Positions 7,735 through 16,149 of a stretch of 64,000 nucleotides of DNA are shown here, one piece after another. The stretch spans positions 1 to 64,000 of the forward strand of contig NZ_FYEB01000004.1 in NCBI RefSeq assembly GCF_900187445.1, in the 5' to 3' direction. How positions within the stretch are numbered: position 1 is the stretch's first letter; every line of letters begins with the position of its first letter. This stretch comes from Pseudomonas sp. Irchel s3b2. Its GTDB lineage: Bacteria; Pseudomonadota; Gammaproteobacteria; Pseudomonadales; Pseudomonadaceae. Made by a program: the position numbers and the translations under genes. The notes under the pieces were generated by a model, which did not search any database, was not told the DNA's origin, and saw nothing but the letters and a program-made list of their open reading frames with translations.

Positions 7735-8421
7735 TCACTGGAGGGCGAGTTTCGCCGCTGCACGCTCGGTGATTTCCGAGCGCAATTTCAACGACGCGGC
7801 AGCGCGTTTGCGGGCTTCCTCCAGCACACTGGCCGGAGCTGTCTCGGGACTGCCCGAAGCAAACGGTGGCGCCGGCGCGTATTCCAGCTGCAACTGAACC
7901 AGTTGTGCCGTGTCCTTATCGAACAATTCAGCGGCCAGGGTCAGGGCAAAATCGATGCCGGCGGTGATCCCGCCACCGGTCAGCAGATTGCCGTCACGCA
8001 CCACCCGATCCTTCACGGGGATCGCTCCCAAAACCCCGAGCAATTCGTGATACGCCCAGTGAGTGGTGGCGCGTTTGCCCTTGAGCAATCCCGCCGCGCC
8101 AAGCACCAGCGCGCCGGTGCAAACCGAAGTGACATACTTCGCATTAGCGGCCTGCACCTTGATGAAGGCCAGGGTTTCGTCATCCTCCATCAACGGCCCG
8201 ACACCGCCGCCACCGGGAATGCAGATCACATCCAGCGGCGGGCAATCGTCGAAGGTGATGGTCGGCTTCAATGCCAGCCCGGTGCTCGCGGTGATCAGGA
8301 CCAGATCTTTCCAGATCAGATGCACTTTCACGTCCGGCAGCGAGGCCAGCACGTCATAAGGGCCGGTCAGGTCCAGTTGTTGAACCTGTGGAAACAACAG
8401 AAAGCCGATCTGCAACGTCAT
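7735..8421 (-). CDS. inhA: Isonitrile hydratase, DJ-1/PfpI superfamily
   Basis: A 228-residue protein that by my recognition closely resembles Pseudomonas isonitrile hydratase along its whole length, beginning MTLQIGFLLFPQVQQLDLTG. The nucleophile cysteine is in SVCTGALVLG (about residue 101) and the following helix, and ATTHW lies after it. The enzyme hydrates isonitriles to N-substituted formamides in the cytoplasm. The start at 8421 is supported by AGGAG upstream. It diverges from a GlxA-type regulator whose start is 91 bases away and which is probably its activator. Assignment to this exact activity rests on family similarity only. Confidence 0.85.
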   Translation of the reverse strand: MTLQIGFLLFPQVQQLDLTGPYDVLASLPDVKVHLIWKDLVLITASTGLALKPTITFDDCPPLDVICIPGGGGVGPLMEDDETLAFIKVQAANAKYVTSVCTGALVLGAAGLLKGKRATTHWAYHELLGVLGAIPVKDRVVRDGNLLTGGGITAGIDFALTLAAELFDKDTAQLVQLQLEYAPAPPFASGSPETAPASVLEEARKRAAASLKLRSEITERAAAKLALQ

Positions 8422-8512
8422 GGCGTTTTTTCTCCTGGTTGGGGTGGACGGCTTCACTGTAGGCTCGTAGGATCTGGCGCATACGCCAATAACCCCACGA
8501 ATTACGCCAAAC

Positions 8513-9505
8513 ATGCCGAACAACCCGAAAACCATTCATGTGCTGGCCTTTGCCAACGTGCAACTGCTCGACGTCACCGGGCCGTTGCAGGTGTTCGCCT
8601 CGGCCAACGACATTGCTCGCCAGCAAGGTTTGCCGCCGCCCTATGCGCCGTCGGTGATTGCCAGCGGTGGCGGGGCGGTGATGTCATCGGCGGGGTTGGC
8701 GTTGTTGGCTGAGCCGCTGCCGGATCGGGGCAGCGATACCTTGATCATTGCCGGTGGCTGGGGCGTTTACGCAGCGGCAAAAGATGAGTCGCAGGTGACA
8801 TGGGTACGTGAGCACGCGATGCAATGCCGGCGGGTGGCGTCTGTGTGCACCGGGGCGTTTTTGCTGGCGGCCAGCGGTTGGCTCGACGGTCGGCGGGTGG
8901 TGACGCACTGGACCCGTTGCGAACAATTGGCGCACCAGCATCCCAAACTACAGGTCGAACCCAACCCGATCTTCATCAACGACGGCCCGGTCTGGACCTC
9001 GGCCGGGGTTACCGCGGGCATCGACCTGGCCCTGGCGATGGTCGAAGAAGATCTAGGGCGAACCATGGCCCTGGAGGTCGCCCGGCAACTGGTGGTGTTT
9101 CTCAAGCGTCCGGGTGGCCAGTCGCAGTTCAGCGTGACCCTGTCTTTGCAAAAGGATGGCGACCGATTTGACGAACTTCACGCCTGGATCAGCGAAAATC
9201 TCACCAAGGACCTCGGCATCCCGACCTTGGCCTTGCAAGCGGGCATGAGCGAGCGCAGCTTCGTCCGTCACTACCGTGCCGACACCGGCCAGACCCCGGC
9301 GCGGGCCATCGAACTGATTCGGGTCGAGACCGCGCGACGGCTGCTCAGCGACACCGGTGTATCGATCAAACGGGTCGCGGTGCAATGCGGGTTTGGCAGT
9401 GAAGAAACCTTGCGCCGCAGTTTTCTACGGGCCATGGGTGTGACACCGCAGGCTTATCGCGAAAGGTTTTCCGTCAGCTCACCAGCAGATTCAGTATTGC
9501 CTTGA
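8513..9505 (+). CDS. GlxA-family transcriptional regulator (DJ-1/PfpI domain plus AraC HTH)
   Basis: A 330-residue regulator. Residues ~5-190 form a DJ-1/PfpI glutamine-amidotransferase-like domain (VASVCTGAFLLAASG, VVTHW, TSAGVTAGIDLAL). Residues ~225-320 carry an AraC-type double helix-turn-helix (TLALQAGMSERSFVRHYRAD and VAVQCGFGSEETLRRSF). It has the architecture of GlxA/CdhR/ArgR-type regulators that sense nitrogen compounds. It is divergent from inhA, so it is likely its regulator (inference from context). Confidence 0.88.
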   Translation: MPNNPKTIHVLAFANVQLLDVTGPLQVFASANDIARQQGLPPPYAPSVIASGGGAVMSSAGLALLAEPLPDRGSDTLIIAGGWGVYAAAKDESQVTWVREHAMQCRRVASVCTGAFLLAASGWLDGRRVVTHWTRCEQLAHQHPKLQVEPNPIFINDGPVWTSAGVTAGIDLALAMVEEDLGRTMALEVARQLVVFLKRPGGQSQFSVTLSLQKDGDRFDELHAWISENLTKDLGIPTLALQAGMSERSFVRHYRADTGQTPARAIELIRVETARRLLSDTGVSIKRVAVQCGFGSEETLRRSFLRAMGVTPQAYRERFSVSSPADSVLP

Positions 9506-9545
9506 GGGTCTTGTTCATTTGACACTCCATAGAGGCTGTAATGGG

Positions 9546-10178
9546 TTATCCGAACAGCACCTTTTGCCAATACTCTTCACTGATGATCGCTATCGGCACA
9601 CCACTTTCTCTTAGTTCGACCGCTCTTTTGATCTTGGTCCCGTAGGTGCTATGCAGCCATTGATCATTGCCGATGCTGCCTACCACTAGATAGTGGATCT
9701 TCTTGCTGACGGATCCGCCGATAAGCCCCCCACGCTCAATAATCAGTGATTCGCACTCCTTGCGCGGACCGTAAGCCATGATCCCGGTAAACAGGAACAT
9801 TCGGTCAGCCCAACTTAAAGAGGGTGCCGGGTTATCGAGAGGAAGGCTGGTCGGTGCAGCGAACGTTTGGGCCGAACCAATCGGCAGGCCTGCAAACTGG
9901 TGAAGCATATCCAACAGTTCGCCAGACTCCTCGGCATCAAGCACGCCGTCGCTCAGCATACCGGCGAGGCGTTTGTAGAGGATATTCACCACCGGATCGC
10001 CGAGATGGCTTAAATGAGTTTCGATCCAGGTCTTGAGAAACTCGGCTTCCTGCTGGTTGATCTTGCCGTCGGCAGCGAGCCCGGCGGCGATTCCCACCAG
10101 TGCGTCAGCCGAGCGTCGATCAATCCGTGCTTCGTGGAAGAAACCGCTGTTTTGAAATTCCTGATGCAGGTCCACCAT
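9546..10178 (-). CDS. BRCT domain-containing protein
   Basis: A 210-residue protein. The C-terminal ~85 residues form a BRCT fold of the NAD-dependent DNA-ligase type: MFLFTGIMAYGPRKECESLI, GGLIGGSVSKKIHYLVVG and the closing IISEEYWQKVL. The N-terminal ~110 residues are helical, acidic and resemble a TerB/tellurite-resistance-like helical bundle (GIAAGLAADGKINQQEAEFL with an EF-like DG.I). BRCT domains usually bind phosphoproteins or DNA ends; small stand-alone bacterial copies are uncharacterised. It follows the unknown gene at 10191 by 12 bases and is probably co-transcribed with it. Confidence 0.75.
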   Translation of the reverse strand: MVDLHQEFQNSGFFHEARIDRRSADALVGIAAGLAADGKINQQEAEFLKTWIETHLSHLGDPVVNILYKRLAGMLSDGVLDAEESGELLDMLHQFAGLPIGSAQTFAAPTSLPLDNPAPSLSWADRMFLFTGIMAYGPRKECESLIIERGGLIGGSVSKKIHYLVVGSIGNDQWLHSTYGTKIKRAVELRESGVPIAIISEEYWQKVLFG

Positions 10179-10190
10179 GCGTCCTTCTCC

Positions 10191-10580
10191 TTAAGCCTCC
10201 ACGTCTGCCACCTGATTGAAATACTTCGACCGGTCCGGCGTAAACGTCACGACCATTTTTGTCCTGGAACAGGTCAACGCCCGTTCTGCACTCAGATCAA
10301 TATCCAGATCTTCCCCGCGCAACCCCTGCCATTCGGCAAGGTATTTAAGGGATCCGTATTTTTCGAGTTTCTTCAGGCTGCGGCTGACGCCACCTTTCCA
10401 GCCTAGCACCGGAAGTTCACCAGTGAGGCATTGTTGGGCGAGGTCGGGGAAGCGGGCGGCGCGTTGGCGGCCGATTTCCCAGCATTTGATCAGGCCTTTG
10501 TCATGGCCTTCCCACAATTCATCCCGGTTCAGGCCTGATCGGAGTGGGGTGTCGATGCTGCGATGGATGCGCTGGGTCAT
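10191..10580 (-). CDS. Hypothetical protein upstream of the BRCT gene
   Basis: A 129-residue soluble protein I do not recognise. It is rich in charged residues and has no signal peptide or membrane helix. Segments such as KGGVSRSLKKLEKYGSLKYL suggest helices with a basic face. It is followed after 12 bases by the BRCT-domain gene on the same strand, so the two form a probable operon. Codon usage resembles neighbouring genes, and the product ends with a clean stop, which supports it being real. Confidence 0.6.
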   Translation of the reverse strand: MTQRIHRSIDTPLRSGLNRDELWEGHDKGLIKCWEIGRQRAARFPDLAQQCLTGELPVLGWKGGVSRSLKKLEKYGSLKYLAEWQGLRGEDLDIDLSAERALTCSRTKMVVTFTPDRSKYFNQVADVEA

Positions 10581-10751
10581 TCTGGTTCCTTGAATTCGGG
10601 TTTTGTTGGACAGCTCCGCTGTGCCCGTTGACGTGGATGGTAGGGATGGATGTAGGCGCTGGCAACAAGGTATTTCTGGATGTAGGAATGAGTTACCGCG
10701 TGTTTATTGGGCTGGTTTTGTTTAGTGATTGTAGGTTCGGCCTACCTGGTT

Positions 10752-10886
10752 CTGTGGTGAGGGGGCTTGCCCCCGTTCGGCTGCGTAGCGGTCGAAAAGC
10801 CAGCAAATGCGGTGCTTCTGGAGGAATGTGGTTGTGGATTTCAGGGCCGCTGCGCGCCCCAACGGGAGCAAGCTCCCTCGCCACAG
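10752..10886. repeat. REPIN-like inverted repeat (GTGGCGAGGGAGCTTGCTCCCG family)
   Basis: The outer arms CTGTGGTGAGGGGGCTTGCC and the reverse complement of GGGAGCAAGCTCCCTCGCCA are separated by ~95 bases containing secondary inverted segments. The same family occurs at 15854 and 61661. It lies in the ~680-base gap between the hypothetical gene at 10191 and the DUF6124 gene. The rest of that gap shows no convincing gene. Confidence 0.75.
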
Positions 10887-11264
10887 GAGGTCAGCCCTGT
10901 CAGGCGGAGTGTGTTTAAGTTCATCGCGGGTAGGCCTTGATCCTACAAAAAGTGTCGTAAATGTGGATATTTCTGACGAGTTTTGGCGGTTGTAGGTTAG
11001 GAAAGGGAGCCGATAGTCTTTCCGGGTCGCTGCCAATTCAGCGACCGGGTTTGGTCACCCGTGCAATGTCAGGCGTGCAAGCGCCAACGTGAGCATGTCG
11101 GCGCTTTTTCTTGTGCTTGTCGGTATGCTTCGCGGTGGGCTGTGCGCGGGGCACTTTCGAGTGCGCCGGGTGCCTGACTTCCCGGTTGACCAACCTGCGT
11201 ACCGCCCACCACCCATCGTTTGGTCACGACGGTGGTGAGCTTCATGAATGTCAGGAGTTACACC

Positions 11265-11639
11265 ATGATAAAAGACAGTCCCAATCCCCCAGAAACCGAC
11301 AACGTTTCCCCCTACGAATCCCTCGATTCGAAAAAACTCCACGACGCCGCCGAACGCGCGCTCGACCACTACCTCAAGCCACCGCCCAAAGAACCCAAGA
11401 GCCGTAAGCCAAGCAAAATGTTTCTGGTTGCCCCGGACATGGACAACGAAAGCCTGCTCGCTCATGTCTGCGAATCCCTGGCCTCAGCCAGCGTCATGAC
11501 CAGCGACATTGCCGCGTATGTCGACGCCCCGCAGCGGCATACGCTCCTGGCGATTCAGCAGGTCATCATGCTGGCCGAGCTGGCGGTGAATCGGGTGCTG
11601 GATAACGTCGACGTACCGAAACCTGCGTCACACAGCTGA
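11265..11639 (+). CDS. DUF6124 family protein
   Basis: A 124-residue protein with the Pseudomonas DUF6124 (formerly DUF3077) pattern: an N-terminal proline-rich SPNPPETDNVSPYESLDSKK, then KLHDAAERALDHYLKP, a middle segment starting FLVAPDMDNESLLAHVCESL, and a C-terminal helix IQQVIMLAELAVNRVLDNVD. ATG 11265 is preceded by AGGAG. The family is widespread and multicopy in Pseudomonas, with no known function. No signal peptide is seen. Confidence 0.8.
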   Translation: MIKDSPNPPETDNVSPYESLDSKKLHDAAERALDHYLKPPPKEPKSRKPSKMFLVAPDMDNESLLAHVCESLASASVMTSDIAAYVDAPQRHTLLAIQQVIMLAELAVNRVLDNVDVPKPASHS

Positions 11640-11643
11640 TCCC

Positions 11644-11673
11644 CTGTGGGAGCGGGCAGGCCCGCTCCCACAG
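11644..11673. terminator. Hairpin between convergent genes, likely bidirectional terminator/REP
   Basis: CTGTGGGAGCGGGC and its exact reverse complement are separated by AG and followed by TTTTG. It lies between the DUF6124 gene and the convergent GH15 gene. The core GAGCGGGC...GCCCGCTC relates it to local REP families. Confidence 0.6.
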
Positions 11674-11773
11674 TTTTGTACGGTGTACATCTCCCACAAT
11701 TGGAACGGTGTACATCTGCAGGAGCGAGCGATGCGGCGATCCGACTGGCCGGCGAAGAAGGCGACGCCGGTCT

Positions 11774-13597
11774 TCAAGGCTGCCAAAAGTTTTTCTCCCC
11801 GCTCAACTTCCGATCCAGAAAACTCGCCGCGCTGATCAGCGCCAGATGCGTCAGCGCTTGTGGTGTGTTGCCCAAGTGCCGGGCATGGCTGTCGAACTCT
11901 TCGGCATACAGCCCCAGCGGGTTGGCATACTTCAGCAATTGCTCGAACTCCAGGTGCGCCTTCTCCACCTGACCGGCCCGGGCGAGGCATTCGACGTACC
12001 AGAACGAGCACGCTGCGAAGGCGCCTTCGGTGCCGGGCAGGCCGTCGATCTGGTTGTCGTCGTTACGGTAGCGGTAGACCATGCCCGCGCGCACCAGGCT
12101 TTTTTCGATGGCTTTAAGGGTCGCGATCCAGCGCGGATCCCTGGCGCTGACGAAGCGCACCAGTGGCATCAGCAGCATCGAGCCGTCGAGGCCGGTGCCG
12201 CCGATGTGCTGGACGAAATGCCCGTGTTCTTCGTTCCAAAAGTTGCTCCAGATGTCGGTGTAGATCGCTTGACGGGTCTGGTCCCAGCGGGCGAACGGGG
12301 CGGGTAGCGAGCGTTTGGAGGCCAGCCGAATGGCCCGGTCCACGGCCACCCAGCACATCAGTCGCGAGTGCAGGAAATGATACTGCTCGCCGCGCATTTC
12401 CCAGATGCCGACGTCTTTTTGCTGCCAGGTTTCGCAGACCTGATCGACCACTTCCACGGTGTGTTTCCAGCCTTCATGGGAGATCGCTTCACCGTGCTTG
12501 TTAACCAGGTACACCGCGTCCAACAGCTCGCCGAAAATGTCGAGTTGGATTTGATCCCAGGCCTGATTACCGATGCGTACCGGTGTCGCGCCGCCATGGC
12601 CGGACAAGTGCGCAAGTTCGACCTCCGGCAGTTCCTGACGGCCATCGATGGCGTAGAGGATGTTGAGTTTCATGGTCTTGCCGTGACAATCCCTGACCCG
12701 ACCGCGCAACCAGCGCGTGTAGGCGTTGGCTTCTTCGACGAAGCCCAGGCGCATGAAGGCATAGACGGTGAACGAGGCGTCGCGGATCCAGGTGTAGCGA
12801 TAGTCCCAGTTGCGTTCGCCACCGGGCACCTCCGGCAGGCCGAAGGTGGCGGCGGCGAGGATGGCGCCGTGCTTGCGCGAGGTCAGCAGCTTCAGGGCCA
12901 GGGCCGAGCGATTGACCATTTCCCGCCAGCGACCGCGATAATTGGATTGGCCGATCCAGTCGCGCCAGAACTTCAGGGTGCGCTCCAGGCACAATGCGGC
13001 GGCGCCTTCCTTGAAGCGCGCATCGTCAACGCCGCCGAGTATGAACTCGGCGCTCTGGTCCTGTTCGAGGATGAACTCGGCGACGGCCGCATGGCCCTCG
13101 ACGCGCAAGGACTGATCCGAACACAGCTGCATGTCTGGCTGGCCGGTGGCCTCGAAATACACACTCCGATCGCGTGCCCGAGCCTTGGTGGGAGCTCGGG
13201 CATAGTCATGACGCACGGCGCAGCGCATGCGGATCGTCGCTTGACCGCTGACCACTCGCACCCGACGCATCAACATCGGCAAATCATCCTCGCTGTCGCC
13301 GATGGGCAGCAAGTCGGTGACTTCGACCACCGCATGATCGCTGAGCCATCGGGTTTGCAGGACGTTGGTGTCGGGCAGGTAAATCTGTTCGCGGCGGGCG
13401 TCGGGCAAGTCAGGAGCAAGCTGGAAGACGCCGGCTTCGGGGCCGTCCAGCAGTGAACAGAAAATCGATGGACTGTCGAATTCCGGCCAGCAGAAAAAGT
13501 CCACGCTGCCCTTGTCGTTGACCAGCGCTGCGCTGCGCATGTCGCCAATGATGCCGTGGGCATCGATGGCGCTTTGTCGTTCGGAATGATCAGCCAT
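11774..13597 (-). CDS. Glycoside hydrolase family 15 protein (glucoamylase/trehalase-like)
   Basis: A 607-residue cytoplasmic protein. The N-terminal beta-sandwich domain (~1-230, starting IGDMRSAALVNDKGSVDFFC) is followed by an (alpha/alpha)6 barrel typical of GH15. Markers are NWDYRYTWIRDASFTVYA (about residues 265-282), IWEMRG (probable general acid Glu) and GLYAEEFD near the C-terminus (probable catalytic base). Family members hydrolyse alpha-glucosidic bonds in maltodextrins or trehalose, or dextran-like substrates; the substrate here is not evident. It stands alone and diverges from the MFS gene at 13761. Confidence 0.88.
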   Translation of the reverse strand: MADHSERQSAIDAHGIIGDMRSAALVNDKGSVDFFCWPEFDSPSIFCSLLDGPEAGVFQLAPDLPDARREQIYLPDTNVLQTRWLSDHAVVEVTDLLPIGDSEDDLPMLMRRVRVVSGQATIRMRCAVRHDYARAPTKARARDRSVYFEATGQPDMQLCSDQSLRVEGHAAVAEFILEQDQSAEFILGGVDDARFKEGAAALCLERTLKFWRDWIGQSNYRGRWREMVNRSALALKLLTSRKHGAILAAATFGLPEVPGGERNWDYRYTWIRDASFTVYAFMRLGFVEEANAYTRWLRGRVRDCHGKTMKLNILYAIDGRQELPEVELAHLSGHGGATPVRIGNQAWDQIQLDIFGELLDAVYLVNKHGEAISHEGWKHTVEVVDQVCETWQQKDVGIWEMRGEQYHFLHSRLMCWVAVDRAIRLASKRSLPAPFARWDQTRQAIYTDIWSNFWNEEHGHFVQHIGGTGLDGSMLLMPLVRFVSARDPRWIATLKAIEKSLVRAGMVYRYRNDDNQIDGLPGTEGAFAACSFWYVECLARAGQVEKAHLEFEQLLKYANPLGLYAEEFDSHARHLGNTPQALTHLALISAASFLDRKLSGEKNFWQP

Positions 13598-13760
13598 TGC
13601 CGCAGGGCTCCGGGATCTGAGGGCCTAACTAGCTGACCGGTTTTGGCCGCAGAGAGTTCATTTGCTGGCAAACCGCCGTTCACACTCAACCAACAATTCG
13701 ACGCTATCGCCTGGGCAGATATTTGTGGCAAGTTGCAGGCCCTTGTTGAGGCCGGATCCC

Positions 13761-14954
13761 ATGGCAAACCCCTACCGCGAGCTGTTCCACGCTCCAGGTG
13801 CACGCGCCTTTGTGCTGGCCGGCATGATCGCGCGCATGCCGATTTCCATGACCGGCATCGGCCTGATCACCATGCTCTCGCAATTGAAGGGCGGTTACGG
13901 CCTGGCCGGCTCCATCGCCGCGACCTTTGCCTTGGCCACGGCATTTTGTGCGCCGCAGGTCTCTCGACTGGTGGACCGTTTTGGGCAAAGCCGGATCTTG
14001 CCGGTATCGGCACTGGTCGGTGGCGGGGCGTTGTTGATGCTGTTGCTCTGTACCCGGTTGCAGGCGCCGCACTGGACGTTGTTTGCGTTTGCCGCGCTGG
14101 CCGGTTGCATGCCGAGCATGTCGGCGATGGTGCGGGCGCGTTGGACCGAGTTGTATCGCGGCCGCCCTGAGTTGCAAACCGCTTATGCGCTGGAATCGGT
14201 GCTGGACGAACTCTGCTTTATTGTCGGGCCGCCGCTGTCGGTGGGGTTGTGCGTGGTGGCGTTCCCGGAGGCGGGGCCATTGGCGGCGTTGCTGATGCTG
14301 GCGATCGGGGTCACGGCGTTTGTGTTGCAACGTGGGACCGAACCGCCGGTGCATCCTCATGAAGAGCACCATCAGGGCTCGATCATCCGTTCAAGCGAGA
14401 TCCAGTTGCTGATGTTGTTGATGGTCGCCATGGGCACCATCGTCGGCGTGGTGGATGTGGTCAGCGTCGCCTTCGCCGAGCAGCAGGGGCAACCGGCGGC
14501 GGCGAGCATTGTGCTGTCGGTATATGCCATTGGCTCGTGCCTGGCCGGGTTGGCGTTCGGTGCATTGCGCTCGAAACTGCCGCTGCCTCTACTGTTCCTC
14601 TACGGCGGGGTGGCGACGGCGGTGACCACGTTGCCGTTGCTGTTGGCGGCCAATATTTTCGGGCTGTCGCTGGCGGTGTTCGTCGCCGGTCTGTTCTTTG
14701 CCCCGACCCTGATTGTGGCCATGGCGCTGGTGGAGCGCATCGTGCCGCCGGCTAAACTCACCGAAGGCCTGACCTGGCTGGTCACCGGTTTGAGCATTGG
14801 CGTGGCGATCGGTGCGGCCAGTTCGGGCTGGCTGGTGGATGCGTTCGGTGCGCGCAGCGGGTTCTGGGTGGCGATTGCCGCCGGTGCCGTGGTGTTGGGT
14901 TCGGCGGTGCAGAGTTTTCGCCATTTAACCGTCGGGTTACCAGCCTCTTCCTGA
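13761..14954 (+). CDS. MFS transporter
   Basis: A 397-residue membrane protein with about 11-12 predicted transmembrane segments spread evenly from residue ~14 to the end. The first half carries AFVLAGMIARMPISMTGIGL and a loop-2/3 motif VSRLVDRFGQSRIL; the second half starts about residue 215 after a His-rich loop (HPHEEHH). The start at 13761 fits the family; an upstream TTG-initiated extension has no hydrophobic or family features. The substrate is unknown. It lies 140 bases before the iron-regulated pvdG promoter, and nothing shows that it belongs to the siderophore system. Confidence 0.8.
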   Translation: MANPYRELFHAPGARAFVLAGMIARMPISMTGIGLITMLSQLKGGYGLAGSIAATFALATAFCAPQVSRLVDRFGQSRILPVSALVGGGALLMLLLCTRLQAPHWTLFAFAALAGCMPSMSAMVRARWTELYRGRPELQTAYALESVLDELCFIVGPPLSVGLCVVAFPEAGPLAALLMLAIGVTAFVLQRGTEPPVHPHEEHHQGSIIRSSEIQLLMLLMVAMGTIVGVVDVVSVAFAEQQGQPAAASIVLSVYAIGSCLAGLAFGALRSKLPLPLLFLYGGVATAVTTLPLLLAANIFGLSLAVFVAGLFFAPTLIVAMALVERIVPPAKLTEGLTWLVTGLSIGVAIGAASSGWLVDAFGARSGFWVAIAAGAVVLGSAVQSFRHLTVGLPASS

Positions 14955-15036
14955 GTTCACTCAGAAATTCACCGACAACTTGGTTTTGGTCTGAACAGGA
15001 ACAAGCACCTGCAGCGCAAATTTAACCGGCGCTGAC

Positions 15037-15060
15037 TAATTTGCATCGCTTGCGGACCGT
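15037..15060 (+). promoter_or_regulatory. Iron-starvation (PvdS-type) promoter before pvdG
   Basis: CTAATT, then 16 bases, then CGT, close to the TAAAT-N16-CGT consensus of PvdS-dependent promoters. It ends 35 bases before the GTG start of the thioesterase gene. Confidence 0.65.
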
Positions 15061-15094
15061 CCTCCTTTACAGACGACTTTTTGAGGTGAACGTG

Positions 15095-15829
15095 GTGACC
15101 AAGCTGACCTTGCTGTGCCTGCCGTACTCTGGCGCCAGTGCCATGGTCTACAGCCGCTGGAGGCGCAAGTTGCCGCAATGGCTGCAGTTGCAGCCGGTAG
15201 AGTTGCCGGGACGTGGTGCACGGTTCGGCGAACCGCTGCACACCGATATGCGCGCGCTGGCGATGCAATTGGCCAGGGAACTGCGTTCGACACTCAAGGC
15301 GCCCTATGCCTTGTTTGGTCATAGCCTGGGCGCCTTGCTGGCGTGCGAGATGGCCCACGCCTTTCGTGCGCTGGGCTGCCCGGCGCCGGTGGCCCTGTTT
15401 GCCTCCGGAACGGCGGCGCCAACGATGCGCGCCGACTACGACCGCGGCTTTGCCGAGCCGAAAACCGATGCGCAGTTGATCGAACAGCTACGAACGCTCA
15501 ATGGCACCAGCGAAGAGGTGCTGGCCAATGAAGAGCTGATGAGCCTGACACTGCCGATCCTGCGCGCGGACTTTCTGTTGTGCGGACGTTTTCAGCCGGT
15601 GCAGCGGCCATTGCTCAAATGTCCGGTGCATGTGCTGGGGGGCACGTCCGACAAGGCCACCACCGAGCAGTTGATCGGCTGGAGCAAGGAAACTCATGGC
15701 AGCTTTTCGGTGGACATGCTGGCCGGTGGGCACTTCTTCATCCATGAGCACGAAGCCAAGGTGCTACGGGTGATCAAGGATCAGCTGGATGTTCATCATC
15801 GGCGGCATGCCTTGGCGGCTGTCGGTTAA
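15095..15829 (+). CDS. pvdG: Type II thioesterase of pyoverdine biosynthesis
   Basis: A 244-residue alpha/beta hydrolase. The nucleophile elbow GHSLGALLACEMAH holds the catalytic Ser (about residue 77); the catalytic His is in AGGHFFIHEHE near the C-terminus. Type II thioesterases remove wrong or stalled acyl groups from NRPS carrier domains. The GTG at 15095 is chosen because GAGGTG lies seven bases upstream and the product then begins MTKLTLLCLPYSGAS, as in PvdG proteins. It lies ~320 bases before the first NRPS gene. In P. aeruginosa PAO1, pvdG sits between pvdS and pvdL; here neither is adjacent. Confidence 0.88.
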   Translation: MTKLTLLCLPYSGASAMVYSRWRRKLPQWLQLQPVELPGRGARFGEPLHTDMRALAMQLARELRSTLKAPYALFGHSLGALLACEMAHAFRALGCPAPVALFASGTAAPTMRADYDRGFAEPKTDAQLIEQLRTLNGTSEEVLANEELMSLTLPILRADFLLCGRFQPVQRPLLKCPVHVLGGTSDKATTEQLIGWSKETHGSFSVDMLAGGHFFIHEHEAKVLRVIKDQLDVHHRRHALAAVG

Positions 15830-15853
15830 CACGATGCTTCAGTTTGGTGATCT

Positions 15854-15987
15854 CTGTGGCGAGGGAGCTTGCTCCCGCTCGGCTGCGCAGCAGTCGTAAA
15901 CCAGCGAATACGGTATTCCTGATACAGCGAGGTCGCAGATTTTAGGGTCGCTTCGCAACCCAGCGGGAGCAAGCTCCCTCGCCACAG
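15854..15987. repeat. REPIN-like inverted repeat between pvdG and the first NRPS gene
   Basis: Outer arms CTGTGGCGAGGGAGCTTGCT and AGCAAGCTCCCTCGCCACAG are exact reverse complements. The internal sequence holds a second imperfect inverted pair. Same family as 10752 and 61661. Confidence 0.85.
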
Positions 15988-16071
15988 GTCTGTGTCTGGC
16001 CGTCATTCCTTCGCTGCGTCCCCTGATTCCAGCCGCTTCGACCTCCCTTCCTGATACTTGTTCTCAAACGC

Positions 16072-16094
16072 TAATTTTTCCGGTCTGCATTCGT
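16072..16094 (+). promoter_or_regulatory. Iron-starvation (PvdS-type) promoter before the first NRPS gene
   Basis: CTAATT, 15 bases, CGTT, about 55 bases before the ATG at 16150. It resembles the pvdM/pvdP boxes (shared TTCCGG just inside the -35 half). Spacing is one base shorter than in the best matches. Confidence 0.5.
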
Positions 16095-16149
16095 TTTATA
16101 GGGACGACGTGCCTTTGTGCTTCCTGCCTACTGATCCGGATGCTAAGAA

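Noticed and set aside
10544-10918. 124-codon frame between the hypothetical gene and the DUF6124 gene
   Set aside because: Most of it covers a REPIN and its composition follows the repeat; no ribosome-binding site.
12368-13456. 362-codon frame on the + strand inside the GH15 gene
   Set aside because: It is fully antisense to a well-supported GH15 protein and has no family features.
13761-14954. MFS transporter as part of the pyoverdine system
   Set aside because: It has no iron-starvation promoter, and it lies upstream of the pvdG promoter; co-localisation alone is not enough.
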